Assembly: GCA_036497285.1 (NCBI GenBank)
Contig: DASXJR010000031.1
Span: forward strand, 20,809 to 84,808
Reading direction: 5' to 3'
Length of the DNA stretch: 64,000 nt
DNA from: RYN-133 sp036497285
GTDB lineage: Bacteria; Actinomycetota; Actinomycetes; Mycobacteriales; Jatrophihabitantaceae
Shown: one piece after another, positions 7,856 through 16,544 of the stretch
How positions within the stretch are numbered: the first letter of the stretch is position 1
Layout of the letters: the number at the start of each line of letters is the position of its first letter
Notes under the pieces: model-generated
Database searches by the model: none
What the model saw: only the letters and a program-made list of their open reading frames with translations
What the model was told of the DNA's origin: nothing
Position numbers and translations under genes: made by a program

Positions 7856-9882
7856 CAGGAGGGGACCTTTGCAACCATGGTGAGAACTTCGTACTTGGCC
7901 ACCGACGAGCCGTCCTGCTTGGTGACGTCCGCGTCCCAGCGCACCTCGCCGTACTCCCCTTCGCGCGGACTGATCTGCTTGCAGGTCAGCGTCACGGTGA
8001 GCTCGTCACCCGGGTAGACCGGGGTGAGGAACCGCAGGTTGTCCACACCGTAGTTGGCGAGTACCGGCCCCGGATCGGGATCGACGAAAAGGCCGGCCGC
8101 GAGCGAGACGATCAGATACCCGTGCGCCACCCGTCCGTCGAAGAACGGGTTGGCGCGCGCGGCCTCCTCGTCCATGTGCGCGTAGAACGTGTCGCCGGTG
8201 AACTCGGCGAAGTGCTCGATGTCCTCGAGCGTGACCATGCGCGGGCCGCCGACGACGGTGTCGCCGATGCGCAACGTCTCGAGCGACTTGCGGAACGGGT
8301 GTTCGCCCTCGGTGCGCGCGGCGCCGGTGACCCAGCGGTTCGTCACCGCACCCAGCACGCGTGGGCTGGCCTGCACCGCGGTGCGCTGCATGTGGTGCAG
8401 CACGCCACGGATCCCGCCGAGCTCCTCACCGCCGCCCGCACGTCCCGGGCCGCCGTGGACGAGCGCGGGCATCGGCGAACCGTGTCCGGTGGACTCGGCC
8501 GCGTCGTCCTGGTCGAGAACGAGCAGGCGGCCGTGCCACGGCGCCGTGCCGAGCACGACCTCCCGGGCGAAGTCCGTGTCGCCGGTGACGATCGAGCCGG
8601 CCAGGCTGCCCCGACCGCGCGCGGCGAGATCGACGACGTCGACCGCGTCGCGGTAGCCGATGACCGTCGACACCGGACCGAACGCTTCGACGGCGTGCAC
8701 CTCCTCGGCGGCAGCGTCGTCGGCCCGCAGCAGGATCGGCGAGATGAACGCGCCGCGCTCGGAGTCGGCATCGACCACATCGACGCGCTCGGCGTCGCCG
8801 AACACGACTGTGGCGACCGACTGCAGGGCCTTGAGCGAGCGGCGCACCTCTTCGCGCTGCTCCAGGCTGGCCAGCGCGCCCATGCGCACGCCTTCTGCTC
8901 TCGGGTTGCCGATCGTCACCTTGGCGAGCTTCGCGCGCACCGCTTCGACCACGTCGTCGACCACGCCCACCGGCACGAACGCGCGCCGGATCGCGGTGCA
9001 CTTCTGGCCCGCCTTGACCGTCATCTCCTGGATCAACTGCTTGACGTAGAGATCGAACTCGGGCGCGCCGGGCGTCGCATCCGGACCGAGGATCGAGCAG
9101 TTCAGCGAGTCGGCCTCCGCGTTGAACCGCACCGACCGCGAGACGACAGTGGGGTGCGACCGCAGCCGCTGAGCGGTCGAGGCCGACCCGGTGAACCCGA
9201 CCAGATCCTGCTCCCCGAGGTGGTCGAGCAGGTCGCCGGCGCCGCCGCACACATACTGCAGCACGCCCTCGGGCAGCAGCCCGGATTCGACGATCAACTC
9301 GACCATTCGCGAGGTGAGGTACGCGGTCTGCGACGCCGGCTTGATCAGTGACGGGACGCCCGCGATGAAAGCCGGCGCGAACTTCTCGAGCGGGCCCCAC
9401 ACCGGGAAGTTGAACGCATTGATCTGGACGGCGACGCCGCGCAGCGGGCTGAGGATGTGCTGGCCGAGGAACGTGCCGCCCCGACCGAGTGGCTCGGGGA
9501 CGCCCTCGACCACGATCTTCTCGTTGGGCAGTTCACGTTTCGCCTTGCTCGCGTACGTCAGCACCACCCCGATGCCGCCGTCGATGTCGAACTTCGAGTC
9601 GAACAGCGTGGCGCCGGTGTGCGCCGAGACCTCGTACAGCTCGTCCCGGTGTTCGCGCAGCACGCCGCCGATCGCCTTGAGCAGGGCGCCGCGCTCGTGG
9701 AAGGTCAGCTCACGTAGCGCGGGACCTCCGACCGTCCGCCCGTAGTCGAGCGCGGCCCGCATGTCGATCCCGGCAGACGACACCCGGGCGACCTCATCAC
9801 CGGTCACCGCATCGTGGACGGGCGTGCCCTCGCCCTCCGGATCGATCCACTTGCCGCCGACGTAACTGCGCAGAACCGACAT
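7855..9882 (-). CDS. paaZ: Bifunctional oxepin-CoA hydrolase / aldehyde dehydrogenase
   Basis: 675 residues: an NADP-dependent aldehyde dehydrogenase (about 1-520; catalytic Cys in VKAGQKCTAIRRA) fused to a MaoC-type hydratase (about 530-670; motif DTFYAHMDEEAA and FFDGRVAHGYL). PaaZ opens the oxepin-CoA ring and oxidises the resulting aldehyde. It is the first gene of the operon, with a ribosome site AAGGAAG ahead of its ATG. The intergenic region shared with divergent paaI contains a palindromic operator. The paaF, G, H and J genes of the lower pathway are not in the window. Confidence 0.95.
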   Translation of the reverse strand: MSVLRSYVGGKWIDPEGEGTPVHDAVTGDEVARVSSAGIDMRAALDYGRTVGGPALRELTFHERGALLKAIGGVLREHRDELYEVSAHTGATLFDSKFDIDGGIGVVLTYASKAKRELPNEKIVVEGVPEPLGRGGTFLGQHILSPLRGVAVQINAFNFPVWGPLEKFAPAFIAGVPSLIKPASQTAYLTSRMVELIVESGLLPEGVLQYVCGGAGDLLDHLGEQDLVGFTGSASTAQRLRSHPTVVSRSVRFNAEADSLNCSILGPDATPGAPEFDLYVKQLIQEMTVKAGQKCTAIRRAFVPVGVVDDVVEAVRAKLAKVTIGNPRAEGVRMGALASLEQREEVRRSLKALQSVATVVFGDAERVDVVDADSERGAFISPILLRADDAAAEEVHAVEAFGPVSTVIGYRDAVDVVDLAARGRGSLAGSIVTGDTDFAREVVLGTAPWHGRLLVLDQDDAAESTGHGSPMPALVHGGPGRAGGGEELGGIRGVLHHMQRTAVQASPRVLGAVTNRWVTGAARTEGEHPFRKSLETLRIGDTVVGGPRMVTLEDIEHFAEFTGDTFYAHMDEEAARANPFFDGRVAHGYLIVSLAAGLFVDPDPGPVLANYGVDNLRFLTPVYPGDELTVTLTCKQISPREGEYGEVRWDADVTKQDGSSVAKYEVLTMVAKVPS

Positions 9883-9913
9883 GGTCTCCGTCTTCCTTGG
9901 CCGACTGGTCTAT

Positions 9914-9939
9914 TTACTGACCGAACGTTTAGTAGGTTA
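9914..9939. promoter_or_regulatory. Candidate PaaR (TetR-family) operator between paaZ and paaI
   Basis: An imperfect palindrome of 26 bases centred on AACGTT (9924-9929), with AC..AC half-site bases mirrored by GT..GT. It covers the space upstream of the paaI -10 box TATCCT (9938-9943), so a bound repressor would block paaI-paaR and probably paaZ as well. TetR-type PaaR repressors bind palindromes of this size; the assignment to this particular PaaR is inference. Confidence 0.65.
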
Positions 9940-9949
9940 TCCTGCCGTC

Positions 9950-10351
9950 GTGGCAGATCGCCAGAGCGACCCCGTCGCAACCATGATTGAGTCGGACAAC
10001 GCGTCACGGACTCTCGGCATCGTGGTCGACGCCTGGGGCGACGGACGTGCGGTGGCACGAATGACTGTGCGCGCGGACATGGTGAACGGGTACGCGATCG
10101 CGCACGGCGGGCTCGTGTTCTGCCTGGCCGATACGGCGTTCGCCGCGGCCTGCAACAGCGTCGCCGCCCCCACGGTCGCGGCGGGTGCGGACATCACGTT
10201 CGTGGCACCTGCCCGGCTCGGTGACGAGCTCGAGGCCACGGCGGTTCTGCGCACGTCCTTCGGTCGCAGCGGCGTGTACGACGTCACCGTCCGCCGCGGC
10301 GGCGACGTGATCGCCGAGTTCCGCGGCCGCTCCCACTGGTTGAAGACATGA
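9950..10351 (+). CDS. paaI: Hotdog-fold acyl-CoA thioesterase PaaI
   Basis: 133 residues from the GTG at 9950. PaaI hydrolyses ring-hydroxylated or stalled phenylacetyl-CoA intermediates to free CoA. The hotdog catalytic segment NGYAIAHGGLVFCLAD is intact. A longer upstream reading start is rejected because it would run through the operator and the -10 box; TATCCT ends six bases before this GTG, giving a leaderless mRNA. The gene overlaps paaR by four bases (ATGA). Confidence 0.92.
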   Translation: MADRQSDPVATMIESDNASRTLGIVVDAWGDGRAVARMTVRADMVNGYAIAHGGLVFCLADTAFAAACNSVAAPTVAAGADITFVAPARLGDELEATAVLRTSFGRSGVYDVTVRRGGDVIAEFRGRSHWLKT

Positions 10352-10935
10352 CAGTCGCCCGGCGCGGGCGTCCCGGCTACGACCTCGAGACGCTGCTCGC
10401 CGTTGCGGTCGAGGTGTTCAACGAGCGCGGTTACGACGGCACGTCCATGGAGGACTTGTCGCAACGGCTCGGCATCAGCAAGTCCGCCATCTACCACCAC
10501 GTCGCCAGCAAGGACGAACTGCTGCGGATGGCGATGGGCCGTGCGCTCGACGGCCTGTTCGAGGTACTCGCAAGCACGCGGCAACTCGAGGCCACCGCCA
10601 TCGACAAGCTCGAACACCTCGTCCGCGGCAGCGTCGCGGTGCTGCAGGACCAGCTGTCCTACGTCACGCTGCTGCTCCGGGCGCGCGGGAACACCGCGGT
10701 CGAGCGCGCCGCGGTGAACCGGCGACGGCAGTTCGACCGGTACGTCGCCGGCCTGGTGAAACAGGCCGAGGCGGACGGTGACATCCGTCCCGACATCGAC
10801 CCGGGTGTGACGGCCCGGCTGCTGTTCGGCATGGTGAACTCGTTGGTCGAGTGGTACCGCCCGGCACATTCCGATCTGGCCGATGCCGTCTGTGCGATCG
10901 CGTTCGACGGCCTACGGCAACGAAAGGACGCGTGA
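10348..10935 (+). CDS. paaR: TetR-family repressor of phenylacetate genes
   Basis: 195 residues. The N-terminal helix-turn-helix (GRPGYDLETLL then SMEDLSQRLGISKSAIYHH) is typical of TetR regulators, and the C-terminal ligand domain fits the actinobacterial PaaR group. The likely inducer is phenylacetyl-CoA, by analogy with characterised PaaR proteins. Co-transcribed with paaI and the DinB gene, and probably autoregulated through the palindrome at 9914-9939. Confidence 0.85.
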   Translation: MTVARRGRPGYDLETLLAVAVEVFNERGYDGTSMEDLSQRLGISKSAIYHHVASKDELLRMAMGRALDGLFEVLASTRQLEATAIDKLEHLVRGSVAVLQDQLSYVTLLLRARGNTAVERAAVNRRRQFDRYVAGLVKQAEADGDIRPDIDPGVTARLLFGMVNSLVEWYRPAHSDLADAVCAIAFDGLRQRKDA

Positions 10936-11435
10936 TGAACGAAGCCGACCTCCTGGTGGACGCGCTCGGCCGGGCGCACGAGGCCGTGCACAGTGCCGTC
11001 GAGGGCCTCGACGAGGAGCAGCTGGCCTACCGGATCGACGGCCGGTCGAACTCGATCGCCTGGCTCGTCTGGCACCTCACCCGGGTGCAGGACGACCACG
11101 TCGCCGAGGTCGCCGGCACCGCGCAGGTGTGGACGGGCGGGGGTTGGTACGACCGATTCGATTTGCCGTTCGATCCGGGCGAACACGGCTACGGCCAGTC
11201 GTCCGACGCGGTCGCCGCGGTGCGGGTGCCTGCGGACCTGCTCGTCGGCTACCACGACGCCGTCCACGATCAGTCCGTCGCGTATGTGCGGACGTTGTCC
11301 GGAGCAGACCTCGACCGGGTCGTCGACGACCGTTGGAATCCCCCGGTAACCCTCGGTGTGCGCCTGGTCAGCGTCGTGAACGACGTGACCCAGCACGTCG
11401 GTCAGGCGTCGTTCGTGCGCGGCCTTTTGCCCTGA
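10935..11435 (+). CDS. DinB/DUF664 family protein
   Basis: 166 residues. Four-helix DinB-type fold with the expected metal-binding histidines in LVWHLTRVQDDH and DVTQHVGQAS. Such proteins are often thiol (mycothiol or bacillithiol) S-transferases; the substrate is unknown. The start ATG overlaps the paaR stop by one base (TGATG), which chooses it over longer readings in frame, and makes it the third gene of paaI-paaR-dinB. A role in removing reactive epoxide or oxepin intermediates by thiol conjugation is an attractive inference only. Confidence 0.8.
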   Translation: MNEADLLVDALGRAHEAVHSAVEGLDEEQLAYRIDGRSNSIAWLVWHLTRVQDDHVAEVAGTAQVWTGGGWYDRFDLPFDPGEHGYGQSSDAVAAVRVPADLLVGYHDAVHDQSVAYVRTLSGADLDRVVDDRWNPPVTLGVRLVSVVNDVTQHVGQASFVRGLLP

Positions 11436-11502
11436 CCGTGCCCAGCGGTCGCTCCGGCTGATCAACCAGGTTAGGCTTGCGCGCGTTTCCCCGGGAGGGC
11501 CC

Positions 11503-12987
11503 ATGCGCGCACGTCGCACCACGATCTCGGCTGCCGCCGTCACGACAACCGCTTTCGTCATCACCCTTGCGTCGCTGACCGCTGTGTCGGCGCAGGCTTC
11601 GGTCACCGTCTGGAAGGCGGTGCGCATGTGCGCGCCGGCCACGGCGACCCAGCTGTCCTGCCACGGCATGCGCCTGGTTGCGCGTCAGGTGCCGGCATCG
11701 CGCGGGTTCAGCGCGCGGCCGCGCGCGACGGTTGCCGCCGGCCCGTCCGGCGGCTACTCACCGGCCCAACTGGCGAAGGCTTACCACGTCAACCCGTGGT
11801 CGAGCGCGGCCCGCGGCATCACCGTGGGCATTGTCGACGCGTACAGGGCGAAGACCATCACTGCCGACCTGGCCAGGTTCGACTCGCACTACGGCCTGCC
11901 GGCCGAGACCGCGACGTCGTACCGGATCGTGAACCAGCGCGGCACTACGTCGCTTCCGGTCGCGAACAAGGGTTGGGCGGGCGAGATCACCCTCGACGTC
12001 GAAGCGGTACGCGGCCTGTGTCACCGGTGCAAGATCGTGCTCGTCGAGGCCGACAACGCGATGCCGCGCAATCTCGCAAAGGCGGCCAACCAGGCCGTCG
12101 CCCAGGGTGCGTCGCTGGTGAGCATGTCCTTCGGCGGTCCGGAGAGCCAGAGCAACGCCACGCTCGCCGCCGCGTACAACCACCCCAAGGTGGCGATGAT
12201 CGCTGCGACCGGCGACGACGGCTATCACGACTGGGACGACATCAACGCGCACGCCGGCGTCAGCAACAAGTCGCAGATCCCGGCGTCCTACAAAACGGTC
12301 ATCGGAGTGGGCGGAACGTCGCTGTACCTGAATTCGGACGGCACGCGGTCGACCGAGCAGGTGTGGAACTCCAACGGTCCGTCGGACTTCGACGGCAACC
12401 CCAGCTTCGGAATGACGGCCGCGCTGGGCGCGGCCGGAAGCGGCTGCAGCACGCGCAACGCGGCGCAGCCGTGGCAGAAGTCGGTCGCCGGTTACGGCAG
12501 CCTCGGCTGCGCTAGGGGCAAGCGGTCCGAGGTCGACATCGCGATGGTGGCCGACCCGTTCACCGGCTACGACATCTACCAGAAGTACCCGTATGCGACC
12601 GGCGCTTGGAGCACCGCGGGCGGCACGTCGCTCGCGGCGCCACTGATCGCCGCGATGTGGGCGACCGCCGGCGGCCCCGGCGGCGTGCGCTACCCGGCGA
12701 TGTCGCTGTACCAGCACTTCAATCGCACGCCGCGCTCGGTCTTCGACATCAGCACCGGCGGCACCGGCTTCTGCAGCACGTCCACACCGACGTACTGCAA
12801 GCGGTTCTGGGGCCGGAACCCGAACACACTGCGTTCTGGGGCGCACGTCGACTGCGCCTTTCCGGGCACCGGCCGTAATGCGGGACCGATAGCGAATCGG
12901 TACCAGTGCTACGCGCGCAAGGGATACGACGGCCCGACCGGCATCGGCGTCCCGAACGGAGCCTCGGTCTTCAAGCCGATGGGCTGA
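11503..12987 (+). CDS. Secreted sedolisin-type (S53) serine-carboxyl peptidase without large prodomain
   Basis: 494 residues with a signal peptide (TTISAAAVTTTAFVITLA, cleavage near AVSAQA). Sedolisin catalytic residues can be placed: Glu161 and Asp165 in GEITLDVEAV, Asp238 in ATGDDGY, and Ser376 in GGTSLAAP. Only about 60 residues separate the signal peptide from the catalytic domain, so the roughly 170-residue pro-kumamolisin domain of most family members is absent. Pairs of Cys suggest extracellular disulfides. A TAGGCT -10 box (11472-11477) and GGGAGGG ribosome site precede the ATG. Confidence 0.88.
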   Translation: MRARRTTISAAAVTTTAFVITLASLTAVSAQASVTVWKAVRMCAPATATQLSCHGMRLVARQVPASRGFSARPRATVAAGPSGGYSPAQLAKAYHVNPWSSAARGITVGIVDAYRAKTITADLARFDSHYGLPAETATSYRIVNQRGTTSLPVANKGWAGEITLDVEAVRGLCHRCKIVLVEADNAMPRNLAKAANQAVAQGASLVSMSFGGPESQSNATLAAAYNHPKVAMIAATGDDGYHDWDDINAHAGVSNKSQIPASYKTVIGVGGTSLYLNSDGTRSTEQVWNSNGPSDFDGNPSFGMTAALGAAGSGCSTRNAAQPWQKSVAGYGSLGCARGKRSEVDIAMVADPFTGYDIYQKYPYATGAWSTAGGTSLAAPLIAAMWATAGGPGGVRYPAMSLYQHFNRTPRSVFDISTGGTGFCSTSTPTYCKRFWGRNPNTLRSGAHVDCAFPGTGRNAGPIANRYQCYARKGYDGPTGIGVPNGASVFKPMG

Positions 12988-13005
12988 GGACCCTTCGTCC
13001 AGGGC

Positions 13006-13389
13006 TCACCACGGTCGGCGGATGCGGCGCCAGTTGACGCACGGCGTCACTGAGCCGCGCCGCACGCCGGCGCAGGGACGCAACTCGTCGATCCCGTCAT
13101 CGGATTCCTCGTCCACCGGATCGAAGCCGGGTTCATAGCCGTTGAACAGGAACTCGCAGTCGCAACAACCGCCCGTCCGCCGCAACTGCTGACGAAGGGC
13201 CGTCGCACGCGGCGCCCTCGCGTCGCGGTAGCGCAGGGCATGTCGGTGAGTGCCGTCGCAGTCGAACTGCTCGACCATGCGCGCGACGTAACACGCAAGG
13301 CACTCACGCGAACGCGGACGGATGAGCACATCCGCCAATTGGTAGATCAGAGCTTCGGCTTCGCCGACGATCGGTGGTGTCGTTGTCAT
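13006..13389 (-). CDS. DUF2695 family protein
   Basis: 127 residues, cytosolic, no membrane segments. The segment CDGTHRHALRY followed by GCCDCEFLFN resembles DUF2695, in which a Cys pair follows a predicted helix. Extra cysteines occur near the N-terminus (ECLACY), so metal binding is possible. Function is unknown. It is convergent with the upstream peptidase gene and divergent from the TMEM175-like gene, with only about 100 bases to the latter. Confidence 0.65.
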   Translation of the reverse strand: MTTTPPIVGEAEALIYQLADVLIRPRSRECLACYVARMVEQFDCDGTHRHALRYRDARAPRATALRQQLRRTGGCCDCEFLFNGYEPGFDPVDEESDDGIDELRPCAGVRRGSVTPCVNWRRIRRPW

Positions 13390-13486
13390 GGCGCGAAGCT
13401 AGCCACGGGTCCCGACAATTTCGCGGGTGCAGTTCACCGGGCGGCGGTACGGTGGCGACGCACCGGGAGGGGGCGAGGCGCCGCAA

Positions 13487-14128
13487 ATGACCGGACCGAC
13501 GGCCGAACCGCCGGCCGAGGGCTCGGCGACCAGCCGGCTCGAAGCGTTCAGCGACGGCGTCTTCGCCATCGCGATCACCCTGCTGGTGCTGGAGCTGCAC
13601 GTCCCGGAGACCACCGGTCACCGCTCCCTCGCCCACGCGCTGGCCGACGAATGGCCGCAGTTCGCGGCGTATCTGACCAGCTTTCTGGTCATCGGGATCA
13701 TGTGGGTGAACCACCACTCGATGTTTCAGCAGATCACCCGGGTCGATCGGCTGATGCTGTTCCTCAATCTGCTGCTGCTGCTGTGGACCGCCCTGTTGCC
13801 CTTCCCGACCGAGTTGCTCGCCCGCTACCTGCGCGAGGGCAGTACCGACGCACACGTCGCGGCCGCGGTCTACAGCATGAACCTCACGCTCGCTGCGATC
13901 GCGTTCAGTCTGGTCTGGGCGCACGCTGTCCGCGCGCGGCTGGTCGTGCACGACATGACCAATCGCGAGCAATGGCGCTCGATCGCCAGATTCTCCGCCG
14001 GCACCCTCATCTACGCGGCGACGATCGGGCTCTCGTTCGTCTCCGCCCCGCTGACGCTGGCCGTGCAGTTCCTCATCGCCCTGTATTACGCGTTCGAGCA
14101 GATCGGTCGGCGCCAGATGTCGCGGTGA
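13487..14128 (+). CDS. TMEM175-like (DUF1211) membrane protein, putative potassium channel
   Basis: 213 residues from the ATG at 13487. The signature RLEAFSDGVFAIAITLLVLEL matches the first helix of bacterial TMEM175 proteins, whose FSD motif lines a potassium-selective pore; about six membrane helices follow. An in-frame GTG 60 bases upstream is possible, but GAGG lies just ahead of the ATG. Convergent with the MarR gene. Confidence 0.85.
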   Translation: MTGPTAEPPAEGSATSRLEAFSDGVFAIAITLLVLELHVPETTGHRSLAHALADEWPQFAAYLTSFLVIGIMWVNHHSMFQQITRVDRLMLFLNLLLLLWTALLPFPTELLARYLREGSTDAHVAAAVYSMNLTLAAIAFSLVWAHAVRARLVVHDMTNREQWRSIARFSAGTLIYAATIGLSFVSAPLTLAVQFLIALYYAFEQIGRRQMSR

Positions 14129-14185
14129 GCGTCGATCCCATCGCTCCTGCTTCGTCGAAGGGGTATGGAAGCCTATCGGCGCCGT

Positions 14186-14689
14186 TCAGGTCCGCGGCGC
14201 AGCGCCGCCACACAGCGGATCGTGGAAATTCGCGAGTTGCAGCAGCAGCTCGTGCAGCTTGTCGCGGTCGGCCGGCTTGAGCGGTGCCAAGAGGTCGGTC
14301 TCCAGGCCGTCGATCGTGCGGCGCAGCTCGCGCAGCTGTTCGCGCCCGTCGGCAGTCACGCTGACCATGTGCCGGCGGCGGTCGGCGCGGTCACGGTGCC
14401 TCGCGATCAGCCCGCGATCTTCCAGGCTGTCGAGGATCCGGACGAGCTGACTGCGGTCGAGTCCGAGGGCATCGGCGATCGCCGCCTGGGTCTCGCTGGG
14501 TTGTTCATCGAGCAGTGCCAGCACGCTGTAGTGGTACTGGCTGACCCCGGCCTTGGCCAGCGCCGCCATGGCCCGGGACTTGAACTCGGTGCCGAGCCGC
14601 ACCAACAGGAAGCCGCTGCGGGCAACGAGCTCACGCGGCAACGACCCCGGCGGCGCGATGGATCCGACGGGTTCGACATTCGTCGACAC
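14186..14689 (-). CDS. MarR-family transcriptional regulator
   Basis: 167 residues. Winged helix with recognition segment ALGLDRSQLVRILDSLEDRG and wing residues DRADRRRHMVSVT, typical of MarR. It is divergent from the DHA2 exporter gene at 14763, with 73 bases between; the usual arrangement is that the repressor controls both genes and is relieved by a drug or phenolic compound. Confidence 0.9.
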   Translation of the reverse strand: MSTNVEPVGSIAPPGSLPRELVARSGFLLVRLGTEFKSRAMAALAKAGVSQYHYSVLALLDEQPSETQAAIADALGLDRSQLVRILDSLEDRGLIARHRDRADRRRHMVSVTADGREQLRELRRTIDGLETDLLAPLKPADRDKLHELLLQLANFHDPLCGGAAPRT

Positions 14690-14712
14690 GGAATGAATTT
14701 ACCAGCCCGGTG

Positions 14713-14737
14713 TTGACTCTCTTAATAGTGGACTCAA
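14713..14737. promoter_or_regulatory. Candidate MarR operator between regulator and exporter
   Basis: TTGACTC (14713-14719) is mirrored by GACTCAA (14731-14737), six of seven positions matching, with an AT-rich centre (TTAATA). It sits midway between the divergent starts. The TTGACT part could also serve as a -35 box for the exporter. No strong -10 was seen. Confidence 0.45.
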
Positions 14738-14762
14738 TCCATGATCGCGAGGAGCAACTAAA

Positions 14763-16256
14763 GTGTTTGACAACGCGCTCTCGGCGTCGGCCACCCGTAC
14801 CGGCTCCGACCGTAAGCGGTGGTTCGCACTGGCGGTGATCGTCGCCGCCCAGTTCATGGTCGTGCTCGACGTGGCGATCGTGAACGTGGCGCTGCCGTCC
14901 ATCAAGACCGACCTGCACTTCTCCCAGGAGAGCCTGCAGTGGGTCATCACGGCCTATGCCATCTTCTTCGGCGGTGTGCTGCTGCTCGGTGGTCGGCTCG
15001 CCGACTTGCTCGGACGGCGTCGGATGTTCATGGTCGGCTTGACGATCTTCACCGTGAGCTCGCTGCTGGACGGGCTGGCGTGGTCCGAGACGTCCCTCAT
15101 TGTGTTCAGATCGCTGCAGGGCCTCGGCGCCGCGTTGCTGTCGCCGGCTGCGCTGTCGATCCTCACCACGACGTTCCAGGAAGGCCGCGAACGCAACCTC
15201 GCGCTCGGTATCTGGGGCGCGGCGTCCGGCAGCGGTGGCGCGGCCGGCGTGCTACTCGGCGGCGCACTCACGAGCGCACTCAACTGGTCGTGGATCTTCT
15301 ACATCAACGTGCCGGCCGGGGCAGTGGTGCTTGCCGTGACCCCGTGGCTGCTCAGCGAGAGCCGGGCCGACCTGCAGCACCGCTACTTCGACTTCGCCGG
15401 CGCGGCGTCGATCACCGCATCGCTGATGCTGCTGGTGTACGCGTTGACCCGTGCCACCCAGCACGGATGGGCGACCGGCACGACCGTAGGTCTGCTGGCC
15501 GGCGCGGCCGCGCTGATGGTCGCGTTCCTCGTCATCGAGTCGCGGTCGAAGGCGCCGCTGCTGCCGATGCGGATCTTCCGGCTGCGAACCTTGACCGCGT
15601 CGAACATCAGCGGCCTGCTCATGGGTGCGGCGATCTTCTCGCAGTTCTTCCTACTGACCCTGTACATGCAGCAGGTGCTGCACTACTCGGCGCTCAAGAC
15701 CGGCGTCGCGTACATCTCGCTGACCTTGACCATCATCGCGTTCTCGGCGGTCGCCCAGGCACTCGCGACCCGGCTCGGCATCCGGCGCGTCCTCCCGTTG
15801 GGGTTGGCCGTCTCTGCAGCCGCGCTGGTGCTGTTCGCCCGGCTGCCGGTGCACGGGCACTACTGGACCGATCTGTTCCCGGCCTTCCTGCTGAGCGGGA
15901 TCGGCCTCGCGATGGCGTTCGTCCCGATGGCGATCGGCGGGTTGACCGGCGTGCGTCAGGCCGAGGCCGGCATTGCCTCCGGTCTGATCAACACCAGCCA
16001 ACAGATCGGCGGCGCGATCGGCGTGGCCGTGGTGACGACCGTGGCGACGACAGCCACCACCCACTTCGTCGTCGACCACCCTGGGAGCACAGCGCTTTCC
16101 GGCGCGGCTCTGACCCACGGGTTCCAGATCGCGTTCTACGTGCTCGCCGGTCTGGCCGTGCTCGGCGCCATCCTGGCCGCGGTGCTGGTCGAGGCCCGTC
16201 CGGCCGACGTGACCGAACCCGGAGAACCGGAACTGGCCATGGCCACCGCGAGCTGA
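14763..16256 (+). CDS. DHA2-family MFS multidrug exporter
   Basis: 497 residues from a GTG preceded by a GAGGAG ribosome site (14749-14754). About 14 membrane helices, with the DHA2 opening VAAQFMVVLDVAIVNVALPS and motif A GGRLADLLGRRRMF. Members export antiseptics, antibiotics or dyes by proton antiport. Likely controlled by the divergent MarR protein and ended by the strong terminator at 16285. Confidence 0.92.
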   Translation: MFDNALSASATRTGSDRKRWFALAVIVAAQFMVVLDVAIVNVALPSIKTDLHFSQESLQWVITAYAIFFGGVLLLGGRLADLLGRRRMFMVGLTIFTVSSLLDGLAWSETSLIVFRSLQGLGAALLSPAALSILTTTFQEGRERNLALGIWGAASGSGGAAGVLLGGALTSALNWSWIFYINVPAGAVVLAVTPWLLSESRADLQHRYFDFAGAASITASLMLLVYALTRATQHGWATGTTVGLLAGAAALMVAFLVIESRSKAPLLPMRIFRLRTLTASNISGLLMGAAIFSQFFLLTLYMQQVLHYSALKTGVAYISLTLTIIAFSAVAQALATRLGIRRVLPLGLAVSAAALVLFARLPVHGHYWTDLFPAFLLSGIGLAMAFVPMAIGGLTGVRQAEAGIASGLINTSQQIGGAIGVAVVTTVATTATTHFVVDHPGSTALSGAALTHGFQIAFYVLAGLAVLGAILAAVLVEARPADVTEPGEPELAMATAS

Positions 16257-16284
16257 CCGATCCGTCGATCGGCCTTTACGCAGA

Positions 16285-16315
16285 GGGCTCCGGCGCCGTC
16301 GCGCCGGAGCCCTTT
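16285..16315 (+). terminator. Rho-independent terminator after the DHA2 exporter
   Basis: A perfect 12-bp stem (16285-16296 with 16301-16312, GGGCTCCGGCGC arm) with a CGTC loop and a short TTT tail. It lies 28 bases after the exporter stop and also separates it from the oppositely oriented tRNA gene. Confidence 0.85.
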
Positions 16316-16336
16316 GTCGTCTGAGCCTGTTTGGAG

Positions 16337-16424
16337 CGGAGGGCGTGGGATTCGAACCCACGGTTGGGGATCACCCAACAGCGGTTTTCAAGACCGCCGC
16401 ACTAGGCCACTGTGCGAGCCCTCC
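16337..16424 (-). tRNA. tRNA-Ser (anticodon TGA)
   Basis: 88-nt class II tRNA. The acceptor stem GGAGGGC pairs with GCCCTCC, the anticodon loop CTTGAAA lies in a five-pair stem with TGA at 16390-16388, a long variable arm is present, and the T arm carries GTGGGTTCGAATCCCAC. No CCA is encoded. It reads UCA serine codons. Confidence 0.95.
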
Positions 16425-16544
16425 AGACGCTCGAAGGTACCGGATTCCAGCGTCTCCACTTACTCGTTCGTTGTGTCGCGGGAGAAGCGGGCCGGATATT
16501 GTGCGGCTGCCGGGCATGTGGCAGGCAGCGCTAGCCTGCGGGAC

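Noticed and set aside
9881..9949. Extended N-terminus of PaaI from 9881
   Set aside because: It would translate through the operator and -10 box and overlap the paaZ start; the GTG at 9950 gives the normal length.
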